Source: Eubacterium sp. 1001713B170207_170306_E7 (GTDB taxonomy: Bacteria > Bacillota > Clostridia > Eubacteriales > Eubacteriaceae). From it: a DNA stretch of 64,000 nucleotides. The stretch lies in assembly GCF_015547515.1 (NCBI RefSeq), contig NZ_JADMVE010000001.1, forward strand, positions 1 through 64,000, given 5' to 3'. The first letter of the stretch is position 1. Each line of letters begins with the position of its first letter. The notes beneath the pieces were generated by a model, which saw nothing but the letters and a program-made list of their open reading frames with translations, was not told where the DNA came from and ran no database searches. Shown piece after piece: positions 1 to 8,395 of this stretch. A program made the translations under genes and the position numbers.

Positions 1-99
1 ATCACAGCAGAGCCAGCCTATCTGGCGCGCTTCACCTCCTGCAATCAGGTCATCAGCTATCAGCGCCGGTTTATGAACGCGGCAAACGGCGCACAATAA
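1..99 (+). CDS. C-terminal end of an unidentified protein (partial)
   Basis: An open frame enters from the left edge of the window and stops at the TAA at 97-99, giving 32 residues that include YLARFTSCNQ and end in NGAQ. The start lies outside the window. The segment is too short for me to assign a family. Its base composition is richer in G+C than that of the following HAD gene. The next start codon is 14 bases downstream, so the two could be co-transcribed. Confidence 0.5.
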   Translation: MTAEPAYLARFTSCNQVISYQRRFMNAANGAQ

Positions 100-113
100 A
101 AACAGGTGTATCA

Positions 114-770
114 ATGGAAAAAAATTATGATTTGATTATTTTTGATATGGATGGAACGCTGGTTGATTCATCAGGGGATATTACTCAAACAGTCAATTAC
201 CTGGCTAATAAATACGGATTTCCCCAAAGAAGCAACGAATTTGTAAAAAGCAAGATTATTGGTGGAGCCAGAAACATTTTATTAGAATGTTTCGGCCATG
301 AAAATAAGAATTTAATAGATCATGAGATTCTTGAACGTTTCAATCAGAATTATACAAATAATTGTCATGTGTTTTCAGAACTCTATCCAGGTATTTTTGA
401 GTTAATTAAATACTATTATGAAAAGCATAAAGTTTTGGCGATAGCAACATATAAAACAAGAACCGCAACCGAAAAGATATTAAAAATATTTAAGATTGAT
501 CGTTATTTTGACATTGTTGTAACAGCAGACGATGTTGAAAAACCAAAGCCTAATCCTGAGTGTATCCGAAAAATTTTAAAAGCCAGTGCCATTGATAAAG
601 AGAGAGCAATTTTGATTGGCGATGCAGAACTGGATTGTATAACAGCCCGGAATGCAGGCATTGATATATGTACAGTAACATACGGGTTTGAGGAAAAGGA
701 AAAACTGGAAGGCATTGATTCAACCTATAAGGTTGAAAAAGCAGAGAAAATAAAGGACTTCGTTCTTTAA
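114..770 (+). CDS. HAD-superfamily phosphatase (phosphoglycolate phosphatase/PpaX-like)
   Basis: This 218-residue protein has the HAD signature DMDGTLVDS at residues 11-19, where the first Asp is the nucleophile and the second the acid/base. A cap region follows, then a motif II/III stretch around KPKPNPE, and motif IV GDAELD near residue 169. This is the usual order for small-molecule phosphatases of the Gph/PpaX type, and the length is typical. The substrate cannot be read from the sequence. The gene is markedly richer in A+T than the gene fragment before it. It lies 108 bases ahead of the kinase-dehydrogenase-aldolase cassette, so it could serve that pathway, but the gap and a palindrome at 778-791 suggest a separate promoter for the cassette. 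Confidence 0.85.
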   Translation: MEKNYDLIIFDMDGTLVDSSGDITQTVNYLANKYGFPQRSNEFVKSKIIGGARNILLECFGHENKNLIDHEILERFNQNYTNNCHVFSELYPGIFELIKYYYEKHKVLAIATYKTRTATEKILKIFKIDRYFDIVVTADDVEKPKPNPECIRKILKASAIDKERAILIGDAELDCITARNAGIDICTVTYGFEEKEKLEGIDSTYKVEKAEKIKDFVL

Positions 771-777
771 ATAAAGG

Positions 778-791
778 TCATTTAAAAATGA
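778..791. promoter_or_regulatory. Short perfect palindrome, candidate GntR operator
   Basis: TCATTTAAAAATGA is a perfect 14-base palindrome in the 108-base gap ahead of the FGGY kinase. The cassette is followed by a GntR/UTRA regulator gene, and such regulators bind short AT-rich dyads, so this is a candidate operator. Short AT-rich palindromes also occur by chance. No matching copy was seen upstream of the regulator gene itself. Confidence 0.25.
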
Positions 792-878
792 TATAAAAAG
801 AGGTGAGAAAAAGGAAAGATTTCTGAGGATTTTCGTTGGTAGAATTTTTAAGGAGTAAAATTAATTAAGGAGGCTATT

Positions 879-2456
879 ATGGCTAAATATTTTGTTTCGA
901 TTGATATCGGTACAACAGGCACGAAGGCGGTTGTTTTTGATGAAAAAGGTGGCATGGTTGGAAGCGGAACATTTAATACACCAACGTATTTTCCGGCGCC
1001 GGGGCGTGTAGAACAAGATCCGAAAGAAGTGGTGGATTTATTATACAGCTCTACAAAAGCAGCGGTCATTGATTCTGGAGTGGACCCGAAAGACATAGCA
1101 GGTATTTCTTTTTCACACATGTGCTGTACCTTTGTACCTGTCGACAAAGATGGAAATTTCTTATATCGTATTATTTTATGGAATGATTTCCGGGGTGCAG
1201 AGATGTTCCCATATATGCGTGAATGTTTATCTAAACAGGGGATATCGGATTTAGAGGACTACAATTATACCGGCTATCCCTTTGGGCCATTGGCCACAAC
1301 GCCCAAATTCTTATGGATCAAAAAACATTTACCGGAAGTATACGAAAAAACGTATAAATTCATAGGTATGGAAGCTTTAATGATCAGTTCCTTTACTGGA
1401 AATAAGAAAGACTATTATGATGATCTTCCAGGCATAATCTACACCAAAATTGCGGACGGCAACACATTTAAGTTGGATCCGGAAAGAGCAAAGCTTTATG
1501 ATATTGATATAAACAAATATCCTGAACGTAAAGATCCAGGAGATTTTGTAGGGACTGTGAGCGCTGAAGTTGCGTCTTTAACGGGATTACTTGAAGGAAC
1601 GCCGGTTTATGCAGGAGCTGGAGACCAGCGCTGTGCTGCCGTGGGCGCTGGAGTAGCAAAAGATGGCATGATATCAGGTGTTTTAGGAACAGCCGGTGTT
1701 ATTCATGCCTATACATCGAAACCAGTACGTCACGCCGAAGGAAAGATTTCGATTATGGGACACGCAGGAACAGGCCACTGGCAAGTAGAGGGCAGCTCCA
1801 GTTCAGGAGCCAGTAGTTTTCGATGGTATAGAGACTTGTTTTCACAAACTGAAGTTGCTTATGCCGATTTGATGAAAAAAGACATCTATGAAGTGTTGAC
1901 AGATCTTGCCCAAAAATCGCCTGTAGGATCAAATGGTGTTATTTATACACCGTGGCTGGCTGGTTGTGACTGTCCAAGATTTGATGAAAATGGGCGCGCA
2001 ACTTTTACAGGCTTATCCTTTTCCCACACCAAGGCCGATGTGTGCAGATCGGTTATGGAAGGCGTCTGTTATGAAATGAGAAGCATGATCGATGACGCCG
2101 ATAAAACACTCGGGTTTAAAACAAAAATTTTAAGATCTGTTGGCGGCGGTGCAAGAAGCCGGTTATGGAATCAAATTCAGGCAGATGTTTATAATAAAAG
2201 CATTGAAACGGTACGCTGTGAAGAGGCTACTGCATTGGGCGCTGGTATTTTTGCCGCGATTGGAGCCGGTGTTTATAAAGATGTACATGAAGCCATTGAA
2301 AACATGGTGCAGGTAGATTACCGTGTCGATCCAATTCCTGAAAATGTTAAGGTTTATGATGAATTATATAAAATATACGGAATGCTGTATGAAGACTTAT
2401 CAAAACGTGTGTTCCCAGCGCTTAAGCAATACCAGGATGAACATTTTGGAAAATAA
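879..2456 (+). CDS. FGGY-family carbohydrate kinase (xylulokinase-like)
   Basis: The protein has 525 residues. The N-terminal phosphate-binding motif DIGTTGTKAVVFD is at residues 9-21. WNDFRG near residue 106 corresponds to the substrate-binding W-x-D-x-R element, and GGGARSRLWNQIQAD near residue 424 is the C-terminal ATP-binding motif. These are the two actin-like domains of the FGGY family, which phosphorylates sugars and polyols. The start has the strong site AAGGAGG eight bases upstream. It heads a cassette with an iron alcohol dehydrogenase and a DeoC-type aldolase, an arrangement reminiscent of FucK/FucO/FucA, so it probably makes the phosphorylated substrate cleaved by the aldolase. 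The sugar itself is unknown. Confidence 0.88.
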   Translation: MAKYFVSIDIGTTGTKAVVFDEKGGMVGSGTFNTPTYFPAPGRVEQDPKEVVDLLYSSTKAAVIDSGVDPKDIAGISFSHMCCTFVPVDKDGNFLYRIILWNDFRGAEMFPYMRECLSKQGISDLEDYNYTGYPFGPLATTPKFLWIKKHLPEVYEKTYKFIGMEALMISSFTGNKKDYYDDLPGIIYTKIADGNTFKLDPERAKLYDIDINKYPERKDPGDFVGTVSAEVASLTGLLEGTPVYAGAGDQRCAAVGAGVAKDGMISGVLGTAGVIHAYTSKPVRHAEGKISIMGHAGTGHWQVEGSSSSGASSFRWYRDLFSQTEVAYADLMKKDIYEVLTDLAQKSPVGSNGVIYTPWLAGCDCPRFDENGRATFTGLSFSHTKADVCRSVMEGVCYEMRSMIDDADKTLGFKTKILRSVGGGARSRLWNQIQADVYNKSIETVRCEEATALGAGIFAAIGAGVYKDVHEAIENMVQVDYRVDPIPENVKVYDELYKIYGMLYEDLSKRVFPALKQYQDEHFGK

Positions 2457-2476
2457 ATATAACTAGGAGGTTACTA

Positions 2477-3628
2477 ATGAATTTTTCATTTTACACAGCT
2501 TCAAAAATTGTACTGAAAAATGGCGCAATTGATGAAATTGAACAGCATATCGGACATCTGGGAAAAAACTTTCTTTTAGTTATTGACCCGGCATTTTATA
2601 AAACTCCGGTAATGGACAAAATTACAAAACAGATTGACGAACTTGGTGCAGGCTTTGCTGTTTTTTCAGATGTACAGGGTGAACCAACCGTTGAACTTGT
2701 CGATGAAGTCTATGATTTTGCAATGAAAAATGGTTGCGATGCAGTAGTTTCTCTTGGCGGTGGCAGTAACATTGATGTTGGCAAGGCAGTTGCAGCACTT
2801 ATCACAAATGGAGCACCCGTTATTGACTATCTGGAAGTCGTTGGGAAAGGCAAAAAGGTTGTAAATGAACCCGCACCCTTTATTGCCATTCCAACAACAG
2901 CTGGGACAGGCAGTGAAGTTACTAAAAATGCAGTAGTTGGTTCAAAAACAGCTGGTTTTAAAAGATCCATGCGTGATGACAAAATGGTGGCAACTGTAGC
3001 CATTGTCGATCCGGTATTAACCATTGGCTGTCCTGCAAAAGTAACAGCTTCTTCAGGGATTGATGCCATGACACATTTAATCGAAGCATATATAACCTTT
3101 AGGGCAACACCTGTAAGCGATGCGCTGGCAATTAAAGGGATAGAATTAGCAGGAAAATACCTTCAGAGAGCTTATGAAAACGGTGAGGATTTAGAAGCCA
3201 GAGAAGGAATGGCAGCAGCGTCTTTAATTGGAGGCATGGCCTTTGCAAATTCTGGTTTAGGAGCAGCGCATGGTGTTGGTATGGCCATGGGAATCAGGTA
3301 CCATCTCAGTCATGGTGAGGCCTGTGGTATTGCATTGCCTCATGTTGTCAAGTTAAACGCAGACGTTGCAGGAGAAAAACTGGATAAAGTGGGGGAAGCG
3401 CTTACAGGAAAACGCTTTGCAGAAGAAGGCGAAGGGACACAGGCGGCTATTAAATTCTTGTTTGATTTAAATAAAGCGATTGGTGTCCAGCCAGACTATA
3501 AGTTTTTGAAAGTTCCCAAAGAAGACATTCCAGAGATTGCCAAAGGCAGTTTAGGTACAAGCATGACAAGCAATCCCAAGGAAATGGATGTTGATTCATT
3601 AATCGATTTCTTACAGGATATCCTGTAA
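2477..3628 (+). CDS. Iron-containing (group III) alcohol dehydrogenase
   Basis: This 383-residue protein shows the group III alcohol dehydrogenase pattern. The NAD-binding GGGSNIDVGKA lies near residue 95, PTTAGTGSEVT near 140, and the metal-binding Asp and His of GIDAMTHLIEAY near 195. Two further His ligands follow in AHGVGMAMG and SHGEACG. The family reduces or oxidises short aldehydes and alcohols with NAD(P). The gene starts 20 bases after the kinase stop with an AGGAGG site and is followed 24 bases later by the aldolase, so the three form an operon. I infer that it removes the aldehyde released by the aldolase, as FucO does for lactaldehyde. It could instead oxidise the initial polyol. 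Confidence 0.88.
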   Translation: MNFSFYTASKIVLKNGAIDEIEQHIGHLGKNFLLVIDPAFYKTPVMDKITKQIDELGAGFAVFSDVQGEPTVELVDEVYDFAMKNGCDAVVSLGGGSNIDVGKAVAALITNGAPVIDYLEVVGKGKKVVNEPAPFIAIPTTAGTGSEVTKNAVVGSKTAGFKRSMRDDKMVATVAIVDPVLTIGCPAKVTASSGIDAMTHLIEAYITFRATPVSDALAIKGIELAGKYLQRAYENGEDLEAREGMAAASLIGGMAFANSGLGAAHGVGMAMGIRYHLSHGEACGIALPHVVKLNADVAGEKLDKVGEALTGKRFAEEGEGTQAAIKFLFDLNKAIGVQPDYKFLKVPKEDIPEIAKGSLGTSMTSNPKEMDVDSLIDFLQDIL

Positions 3629-3652
3629 AATATAAATTTTAAGGAGAAAATT

Positions 3653-4345
3653 ATGTTAACAGTAGAACAATTCGCAAAACATTTTGATTTAGCTTATTTA
3701 GCGCCGGATGCTCAGGAAGCAGACATCATTGATGCATGCAGGACCGCGGCAGAGTACAAAGTAAACTCGGTAAATGTTAATTCTACATGGATTGAATTAG
3801 TCAAAAAGGAACTGGCTGGAAGTGGCGTTGGCCCAAGTGCCGTCATTGGCTTCCCCTATGGTGCATGTGCGACAAAAGTAAAATTGTTTGAATTGGAAGA
3901 AATGGTTAAGGCTGGCTGTACGGCTTGTGATATGGTTGTTAATATCGGAGCGCTTAAAGATAAAAACTATGCTTTGGTTACCGATGAGATCAAACATTTT
4001 GTGGAAATTTGCGGCAAAGATTGCGATACAAAATTGATTTTTGAAGTCGGATTTTTATCAGATGAAGATATTGCTGCATTGACAAAGATTTGTTGTGAGC
4101 AGGGAGTTACCTATGTAAAGACAGCTACAGGGTCGCAGGCTTTTCCGGATATTAAACATGTAAAAATAATGAAAGAAAACTTATCAGGAGATACTAAGAT
4201 CAAAGTATCAGGTGTTCCAAGAACTTTTGCATTGCCTGCCGCAATGTATTTGTTTGAACATATGGGGGTAAGTTTAGTAGGAACTAGAAGCGCAGGTAAA
4301 TTAGTACAGCAGTATGCTGAATTTTTAGAGGAATGTAAAAAATAA
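3653..4345 (+). CDS. DeoC-type (deoxyribose-phosphate) aldolase
   Basis: The protein has 230 residues, typical of class I DeoC aldolases, which split 2-deoxyribose-5-phosphate into acetaldehyde and glyceraldehyde-3-phosphate. Expected landmarks are present: VIGFPYGA near 64, CDMVVNIG with the catalytic Asp at 93, VKTATG with the Schiff-base Lys at 156, the helper Lys 184 in IKVSG, and the phosphate-binding end around LVGTRSAG. Several normally invariant positions differ, for example FDLAYL where DHTLL is usual and SGVPRT where SGGIRT is usual. It may therefore act on a related sugar phosphate. It is the third gene of the cassette, and its product aldehyde would feed the neighbouring dehydrogenase. 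Confidence 0.85.
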   Translation: MLTVEQFAKHFDLAYLAPDAQEADIIDACRTAAEYKVNSVNVNSTWIELVKKELAGSGVGPSAVIGFPYGACATKVKLFELEEMVKAGCTACDMVVNIGALKDKNYALVTDEIKHFVEICGKDCDTKLIFEVGFLSDEDIAALTKICCEQGVTYVKTATGSQAFPDIKHVKIMKENLSGDTKIKVSGVPRTFALPAAMYLFEHMGVSLVGTRSAGKLVQQYAEFLEECKK

Positions 4346-4366
4346 CATTTAGATATTATTTTAATA

Positions 4367-4418
4367 GGGCATTTAGATTTCCTGGCGATTTTAATATCAT
4401 ATGGAAAGCTGAATGCCC
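4367..4418. terminator. Inverted repeat after the catabolic cassette
   Basis: A 16-base arm starting GGGCATTTAG at 4367-4382 is complementary at 14 of 16 positions to 4403-4418, with a 20-base loop. It lies 21 bases after the aldolase stop. There is no clear T-run on either side, so it may be a weak terminator, an RNA-stabilising hairpin or a binding site for the next gene's regulator. Confidence 0.4.
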
Positions 4419-4544
4419 TTAATATTAATGAAGAACAACAAGCATGAAGTTTTTTTGTATCGATAAAATCAAATATATTAGACAAAAGAGCAAAAACAGA
4501 AGCATCTTATGGTATGATATAGACACATATCTTCCGGAGGATTA

Positions 4545-5282
4545 ATGATGAACAGTATTGAAAGAAATAATCCAAAGCCACTTTACATTCAGCTAGAGGA
4601 ACTGATTCGTAATAATATTGATAATGGTATTTGGAAACCACAGGCAGCCATCCCTTCTGAAAGCGAGTTAAGCAAAGAGTTCGGTTTAAGCCGTATGACC
4701 ATACGAACCGCTTGTCAAAATTTGGTTCAGGAGGGCGTGCTTTATCGAGTTTTGGGAAAGGGAACTTTTGTATCAGAGCCCAAAATTATGACAGAATCCT
4801 TAGCTTACATGGGCTTTCGGGAGCAACTCGAACGCATGGGCTACGAAACAACGACGAAACTATTGGATTCTGCGATTATTCAGGCTTCCGCCAGTGTTTC
4901 AAGAAAACTACGCGTGCCAGAGGCGGCACCGGTTAAGCTGATTGAGCGTATGCGTTATCTTAAAGGTAAGCCCATTAGCCTGCATTACTCTTATATTCCG
5001 GTACAATTATGTGAGGGAATTGAAAGGCATGATCTGGTGGATGAGCAGCTTTGCGTAATTCTTGAGAAAGAATACCAGCTTTTGCCAACACGCATACAGG
5101 AGACCCTGGAATTTGTCAGAGCGTCTAAGAAAGAATCCCAGCTTTTTCGTGTAGAAGAAAGCTATCCACTGCTGATTCTTGAAGATATACTTTTCGCACA
5201 AAACGATATACCATACGAATATTCAAAGGTAGTTTTCCGGGGCGATAAAATCAAATTAAAGTACGAATTTCAGCATTTATAA
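4545..5282 (+). CDS. GntR-family transcriptional regulator with UTRA domain
   Basis: This 245-residue protein starts with a winged-helix GntR DNA-binding domain. It contains PLYIQLEELIRNNI, the recognition-helix region SELSKEFGLSRMTIRTA near residues 44-60, and the wing LYRVLGKGTFV. The remaining two thirds match the UTRA effector fold that binds phosphorylated sugars in the HutC subfamily. The site GGAGG stands seven bases before the ATGATG start pair, so either Met is possible. It follows the kinase/dehydrogenase/aldolase cassette on the same strand and is the obvious candidate regulator of that pathway, perhaps sensing its phosphorylated intermediate. Confidence 0.88.
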   Translation: MMNSIERNNPKPLYIQLEELIRNNIDNGIWKPQAAIPSESELSKEFGLSRMTIRTACQNLVQEGVLYRVLGKGTFVSEPKIMTESLAYMGFREQLERMGYETTTKLLDSAIIQASASVSRKLRVPEAAPVKLIERMRYLKGKPISLHYSYIPVQLCEGIERHDLVDEQLCVILEKEYQLLPTRIQETLEFVRASKKESQLFRVEESYPLLILEDILFAQNDIPYEYSKVVFRGDKIKLKYEFQHL

Positions 5283-5438
5283 TGGATAAAATACAGAAGA
5301 ATGATCCGAATTATGTAGTGAGAGGCAAGTTGTAAATTAATGTATCCTGACTTTATAAAATAGGAAACGTTAAAAGTAAAGGATGATATGAATTTGATTG
5401 TAGTTTAGCAGCCTTAAAAAACAACTATCGTATAATGA

Positions 5439-5475
5439 TTAAAAGCCTGCAGTAAAAGTCGGCTTTTATTTTTAT
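5439..5475 (+). terminator. Intrinsic terminator after the GntR gene
   Basis: TAAAAGCC at 5440-5447 pairs with GGCTTTTA at 5461-5468 and is followed by a T-rich run. It lies 157 bases after the GntR stop. The rest of 5283-5693 shows no convincing gene. A TATAAT at 5595-5600 may serve the next regulator. Confidence 0.6.
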
Positions 5476-5693
5476 TTAGATAAAGAACGGTTGTTTTTAT
5501 ATTAAAATAAATACTTGCTATAATATGCAGTTTTCCTTGAAGCTGTCATAGAGATGATTTTCCACTGGCTCTTTAAACGCAAAACGGATCGTGTTATAAT
5601 TGACAGTAAATACAAAAGTATCCGAAAAGAATTTCAGTGGAATATTGGTACAGGGCGTCAAAAGCCTGTGTATCTAAGCGTCAGGAGCGAATC

Positions 5694-6047
5694 ATGAGTG
5701 AAATAATAGGGGACCGTATCAAAATTGCATTGAGTTTAAACCAGATGCGCCAGGCCACGCTCTGCAAAGCGTGCGGCATAAGCTTTTCTGCGATGTGCCA
5801 GTATGCGGCCGGCGCGGTTACTCCAAATCCGGAAAGGATCAAAAAGATGGCGGAGGTTTTGAAAGTCAGAGAAGGCTGGCTGGCCGGACACGATGTCGAA
5901 ATGTCAGACGGAGACCCGGCGACAGCCATCATTTCTCAGGAAGAAGTCGATTTGATTAAGCTTTACAGAAAATTAAACGCTTCTGGTAAGGCTGAGGCCA
6001 TGATAAGAATGGATGAGTTAGGCCTGCTTAAAAGATACACCGATTAA
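5694..6047 (+). CDS. XRE-family helix-turn-helix regulator
   Basis: I take the ATG at 5694, preceded by CAGGAG at 5682-5687, giving 117 residues. An upstream in-frame start at 5637 lacks such a site. Residues 1-60 form a Cro/CI-type helix-turn-helix (DRIKIALSLNQMRQATLCKA, GISFSAMCQY, PERIKKMAEVL), followed by a short acidic linker and a C-terminal helix. The ligand is unknown. The stop overlaps by four bases the end of the oppositely directed YolD-like gene. The pairing with an error-prone polymerase locus resembles small accessory DNA-damage cassettes, but a functional link is not shown. Confidence 0.75.
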   Translation: MSEIIGDRIKIALSLNQMRQATLCKACGISFSAMCQYAAGAVTPNPERIKKMAEVLKVREGWLAGHDVEMSDGDPATAIISQEEVDLIKLYRKLNASGKAEAMIRMDELGLLKRYTD

Positions 6048-6514
6048 TCACAGGGATCGCAAAAGCTGTGGTCCGCCGGTTCAAATACGCCATCCGGGGC
6101 CTCCCGGATATCCACAATATCATCCATAAAAAGCGATTTCCCGGATATCTGGAGCGTCCGGGCTTCCGCTTTGATTTTTTCGGCCCTGCCGGTGATCTCC
6201 ATGTAGGAACCAAGGGGCGTTTCAGGGGCCTCCGGCTTTATTTTGGGCACAAAATATCTGACGGTGACAGCAGTTTCCAGCCCGTCCTTCAGCCGCTTAG
6301 CCAGAATATGGAGCTTGCGGTCAAGAATCGTTTTGGCGTCGTCCGTCAATTCGATTCTTTTTTCGTATTTTACCTGTTTTAGCCGGAGGGCTTCCTCGTA
6401 GCCCTTCAGTGCGGCAAAAGGGCAGAACTGCTTTGCCCGGTCCGCGTTGGCCATGTGCGTGCGCCGGCCGGAAACGGGCCGTGTCCGGTTCATGATATCA
6501 TCGTAATTGCCCAT
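6044..6514 (-). CDS. YolD-like protein partnered with a Y-family polymerase
   Basis: The 156-residue protein contains RAKQFCPFAALKGYEEALR near residue 26, the hallmark of the YolD-like family, followed by a domain with no clear catalytic motif. Family members are encoded next to UvrX/DinB-type polymerases in Firmicutes, and their biochemical role is not settled. The gene lies 35 bases downstream of the polymerase on the same strand, so they are co-transcribed and presumably induced together. Proteins of this family are often shorter, about 100 residues. Confidence 0.75.
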   Translation of the reverse strand: MGNYDDIMNRTRPVSGRRTHMANADRAKQFCPFAALKGYEEALRLKQVKYEKRIELTDDAKTILDRKLHILAKRLKDGLETAVTVRYFVPKIKPEAPETPLGSYMEITGRAEKIKAEARTLQISGKSLFMDDIVDIREAPDGVFEPADHSFCDPCD

Positions 6515-6549
6515 GAGGCAAAACCTCCTTTTAACGCGGGCGGCGTCCT

Positions 6550-8046
6550 TTACGCCTTATGGCCGCCGATTTGGTTATTGCGCTCCAGGGTGGTCGCGCC
6601 GTCCTGCAGGTTCATGCCTTTAAAGACTGCGTTGCTTCCGTATTTGCGCTTTATTTTAAGCAGCGCCTGCTGCATTTTCTGCTCTTGTTCTTCCAGTTTC
6701 TTTTCCCGGGTATCTTCTTCAAACAGGCTGAGCTGCCGGCAGGTTACTTTAGGATCCGCGGCTGACGCGACGTCGTTAAAAGTCACAGAGACTCTCCGCA
6801 GCATAAGTCCTTTGTCGATGATCCGGTCATAGAGCGTCATGGCGGCGTGGGTGATTTTCTTCGCCGAGCTGCTGTAAACCGGCTGGCCGCCTGCATCTGT
6901 TAATTTTTCCGTGCCGTGGGCCGGTTTCGGCACGGCCCGGCCAAAGTGGTCAATATGAACGCCGCCGTCGTAGCGGCTGTCCTTGAGACCTTCCCTGTCA
7001 TATCCGATATGCAGGGTCACACTGGCCGTGGCCAGGCCCTTTTCAACCAGGTCATAGGCCATCAGCTCCACCATTTCCTGGACGATCAGCCTTCCCTGGG
7101 CGCTGTCATAAGCGCGCGGGAGCACCTGGCCGGAGGAAAGGGAGTGGGTGCTGGGTTGATAGCTTTTGATGTCGGCCATGGTGCAGGGCTCAATCCCCCA
7201 GGCGTGGTCGATGAGCAATTCCGCGTCAATGCCGAACTCATTGTAAAGCAGCGTTTCACCATTTTGGTTTGCGCGGCCGCCCTGCAGGCTCATCCGGGCC
7301 ACGTCGCCCATGGTGGTCATCCCGTTTTTTTCAAGCCTTTTGGCGATTCCCCGGCCAACGCGCCAGAAATCAGTGAGGGGCCGGTGATCCCAGAGAAGCT
7401 GCCGGTACCGCATTTCATCCAGCTCGGCAATCCGTGCGCCGTCCGCGTCTGCCTTTACATGCTTGGCCACAATATCCATGGCAACCTTGGCCAGGTAAAG
7501 GTTGGTTCCGATGCCGGCAGTGGCCGTAATCCCAGTGGCCTTGAAAACGTCATGGATGATCTGTTTTGCCAGCTGCCGCGCCGTCACCGGCTGTCCGTCC
7601 GCATGGCGGCTGAGCGAAAGATAGTGGGTCACATCCATAAAGACTTCATCAATGCTGTACACATGGATATCCTCTGCCGACACATATTTAAGATAGGTCT
7701 CATAGATTCGGGCGCTGTAGTCAATGTAAAGCTGCATTCTCGGGGAGGCGGCAATATAGCGGACCCTTTCGCCGGTCTGCCGCCTGACGGCTTTCAGCTT
7801 CTGCTCAACCTCAAAAAGCCTGGGGCGGCCGGGAATACCGTAGGCTTTCAGGGCGGGAGAGACGGCCAGGCAGATTGTTTTCTGGGTGCGGGTGACATCG
7901 GCGACCACAAGATTGGCTGTCATGGGGTCAAGCTTGCGCTCAACACACTCCACCGAAGCGTAAAAGGACTTGAGATCAATGCAGAGATAAACGTGGCCGG
8001 ACTTTACCGGACGGCTTGGCGGGATTGATTTTTCTGAAGCATTCAT
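6550..8046 (-). CDS. Y-family (UmuC/UvrX-type) translesion DNA polymerase
   Basis: This 498-residue protein begins its palm domain with YLCIDLKSFYASVEC, whose Asp binds catalytic metal. The second metal site is SIDEVFMD near residue 136. A helix-hairpin-helix region follows (FWRVGRGIAKRLEKNGM), then the little-finger domain. The extended C-terminus and the YolD partner place it with the UvrX/ImpB-MucB group and not with chromosomal DinB. It copies damaged DNA with low fidelity. The gene is preceded by a strong promoter and two LexA-like boxes, so SOS control is likely. A long frame on the opposite strand across it is a shadow of its codon usage. Confidence 0.92.
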   Translation of the reverse strand: MNASEKSIPPSRPVKSGHVYLCIDLKSFYASVECVERKLDPMTANLVVADVTRTQKTICLAVSPALKAYGIPGRPRLFEVEQKLKAVRRQTGERVRYIAASPRMQLYIDYSARIYETYLKYVSAEDIHVYSIDEVFMDVTHYLSLSRHADGQPVTARQLAKQIIHDVFKATGITATAGIGTNLYLAKVAMDIVAKHVKADADGARIAELDEMRYRQLLWDHRPLTDFWRVGRGIAKRLEKNGMTTMGDVARMSLQGGRANQNGETLLYNEFGIDAELLIDHAWGIEPCTMADIKSYQPSTHSLSSGQVLPRAYDSAQGRLIVQEMVELMAYDLVEKGLATASVTLHIGYDREGLKDSRYDGGVHIDHFGRAVPKPAHGTEKLTDAGGQPVYSSSAKKITHAAMTLYDRIIDKGLMLRRVSVTFNDVASAADPKVTCRQLSLFEEDTREKKLEEQEQKMQQALLKIKRKYGSNAVFKGMNLQDGATTLERNNQIGGHKA

Positions 8047-8109
8047 TATCGCGGACCTCTCTTACAATATCTGTTCAAAGATTCAGGTGTTTAATCCAAT
8101 ACTAAAAGA

Positions 8110-8121
8110 GAACTTTTGTTT
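8110..8121. promoter_or_regulatory. Candidate LexA (SOS) box, proximal copy
   Basis: GAACTTTTGTTT fits the Gram-positive LexA/DinR pattern RAAC-N4-GTTY. It lies 64 bases upstream of the polymerase start codon, downstream of the predicted transcription start, where a bound repressor would block elongation or initiation. Confidence 0.55.
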
Positions 8122-8132
8122 ATCGCTAAAAC

Positions 8133-8144
8133 AAACATAAGTTT
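8133..8144. promoter_or_regulatory. Candidate LexA (SOS) box, distal copy
   Basis: AAACATAAGTTT also fits RAAC-N4-GTTY and is a near-perfect dyad. Its centre is 23 bases, about two helical turns, from the first box. It sits just downstream of the -10 of the minus-strand promoter. Confidence 0.55.
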
Positions 8145-8156
8145 TATTTTAATCTT

Positions 8157-8185
8157 ATATTATAATGATACCCGCAAAATGTCAA
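8157..8185 (-). promoter_or_regulatory. Promoter of the polymerase/YolD operon
   Basis: On the minus strand a perfect TTGACA (8185-8180) is followed after 17 bases by TAATAT (8162-8157). An overlapping perfect TATAAT sits at 15-base spacing (8164-8159). This is a strong sigma-A-type promoter, consistent with a gene kept silent by a repressor. Confidence 0.65.
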
Positions 8186-8280
8186 GGGATAAGTTTAAAA
8201 TAGCGTTTATACTTATTAAAAGATAAAAACATAAAAGAATATAAGAATAAATGTTCTGCGCTTGCGGCAATCATTTTTTC

Positions 8281-8311
8281 GCGGCCAGGCCGGGAGACAG
8301 CCTGAGCCGCC
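8281..8311. promoter_or_regulatory. GC-rich dyad abutting the response-regulator promoter
   Basis: GCGGCCAGGC and GCCTGAGCCGC form a 10-base dyad with one bulge and a 9-base spacer, ending directly at the -35 element at 8312. No T-run follows, so it is more likely a regulator-binding site or a 5' structure than a terminator. Confidence 0.35.
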
Positions 8312-8340
8312 TTGCATGTTTTGCGCAAAAGAAATACAAT
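8312..8340 (+). promoter_or_regulatory. Promoter of the two-component/ABC locus
   Basis: TTGCAT (8312-8317), a 17-base spacer and TACAAT (8335-8340) precede the response regulator start by 55 bases. Confidence 0.5.
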
Positions 8341-8395
8341 AGGGCTACAGAGCAAAGCTTTATGAAGCATATTACAGCAAGGATGGTGAACACAG

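Noticed and set aside
6916-8028. Long plus-strand frame of 370 codons opposite the Y-family polymerase
   Set aside because: It has no ribosome site or known domain, and the polymerase motifs on the minus strand are unmistakable. It is a shadow of G+C-biased codons.
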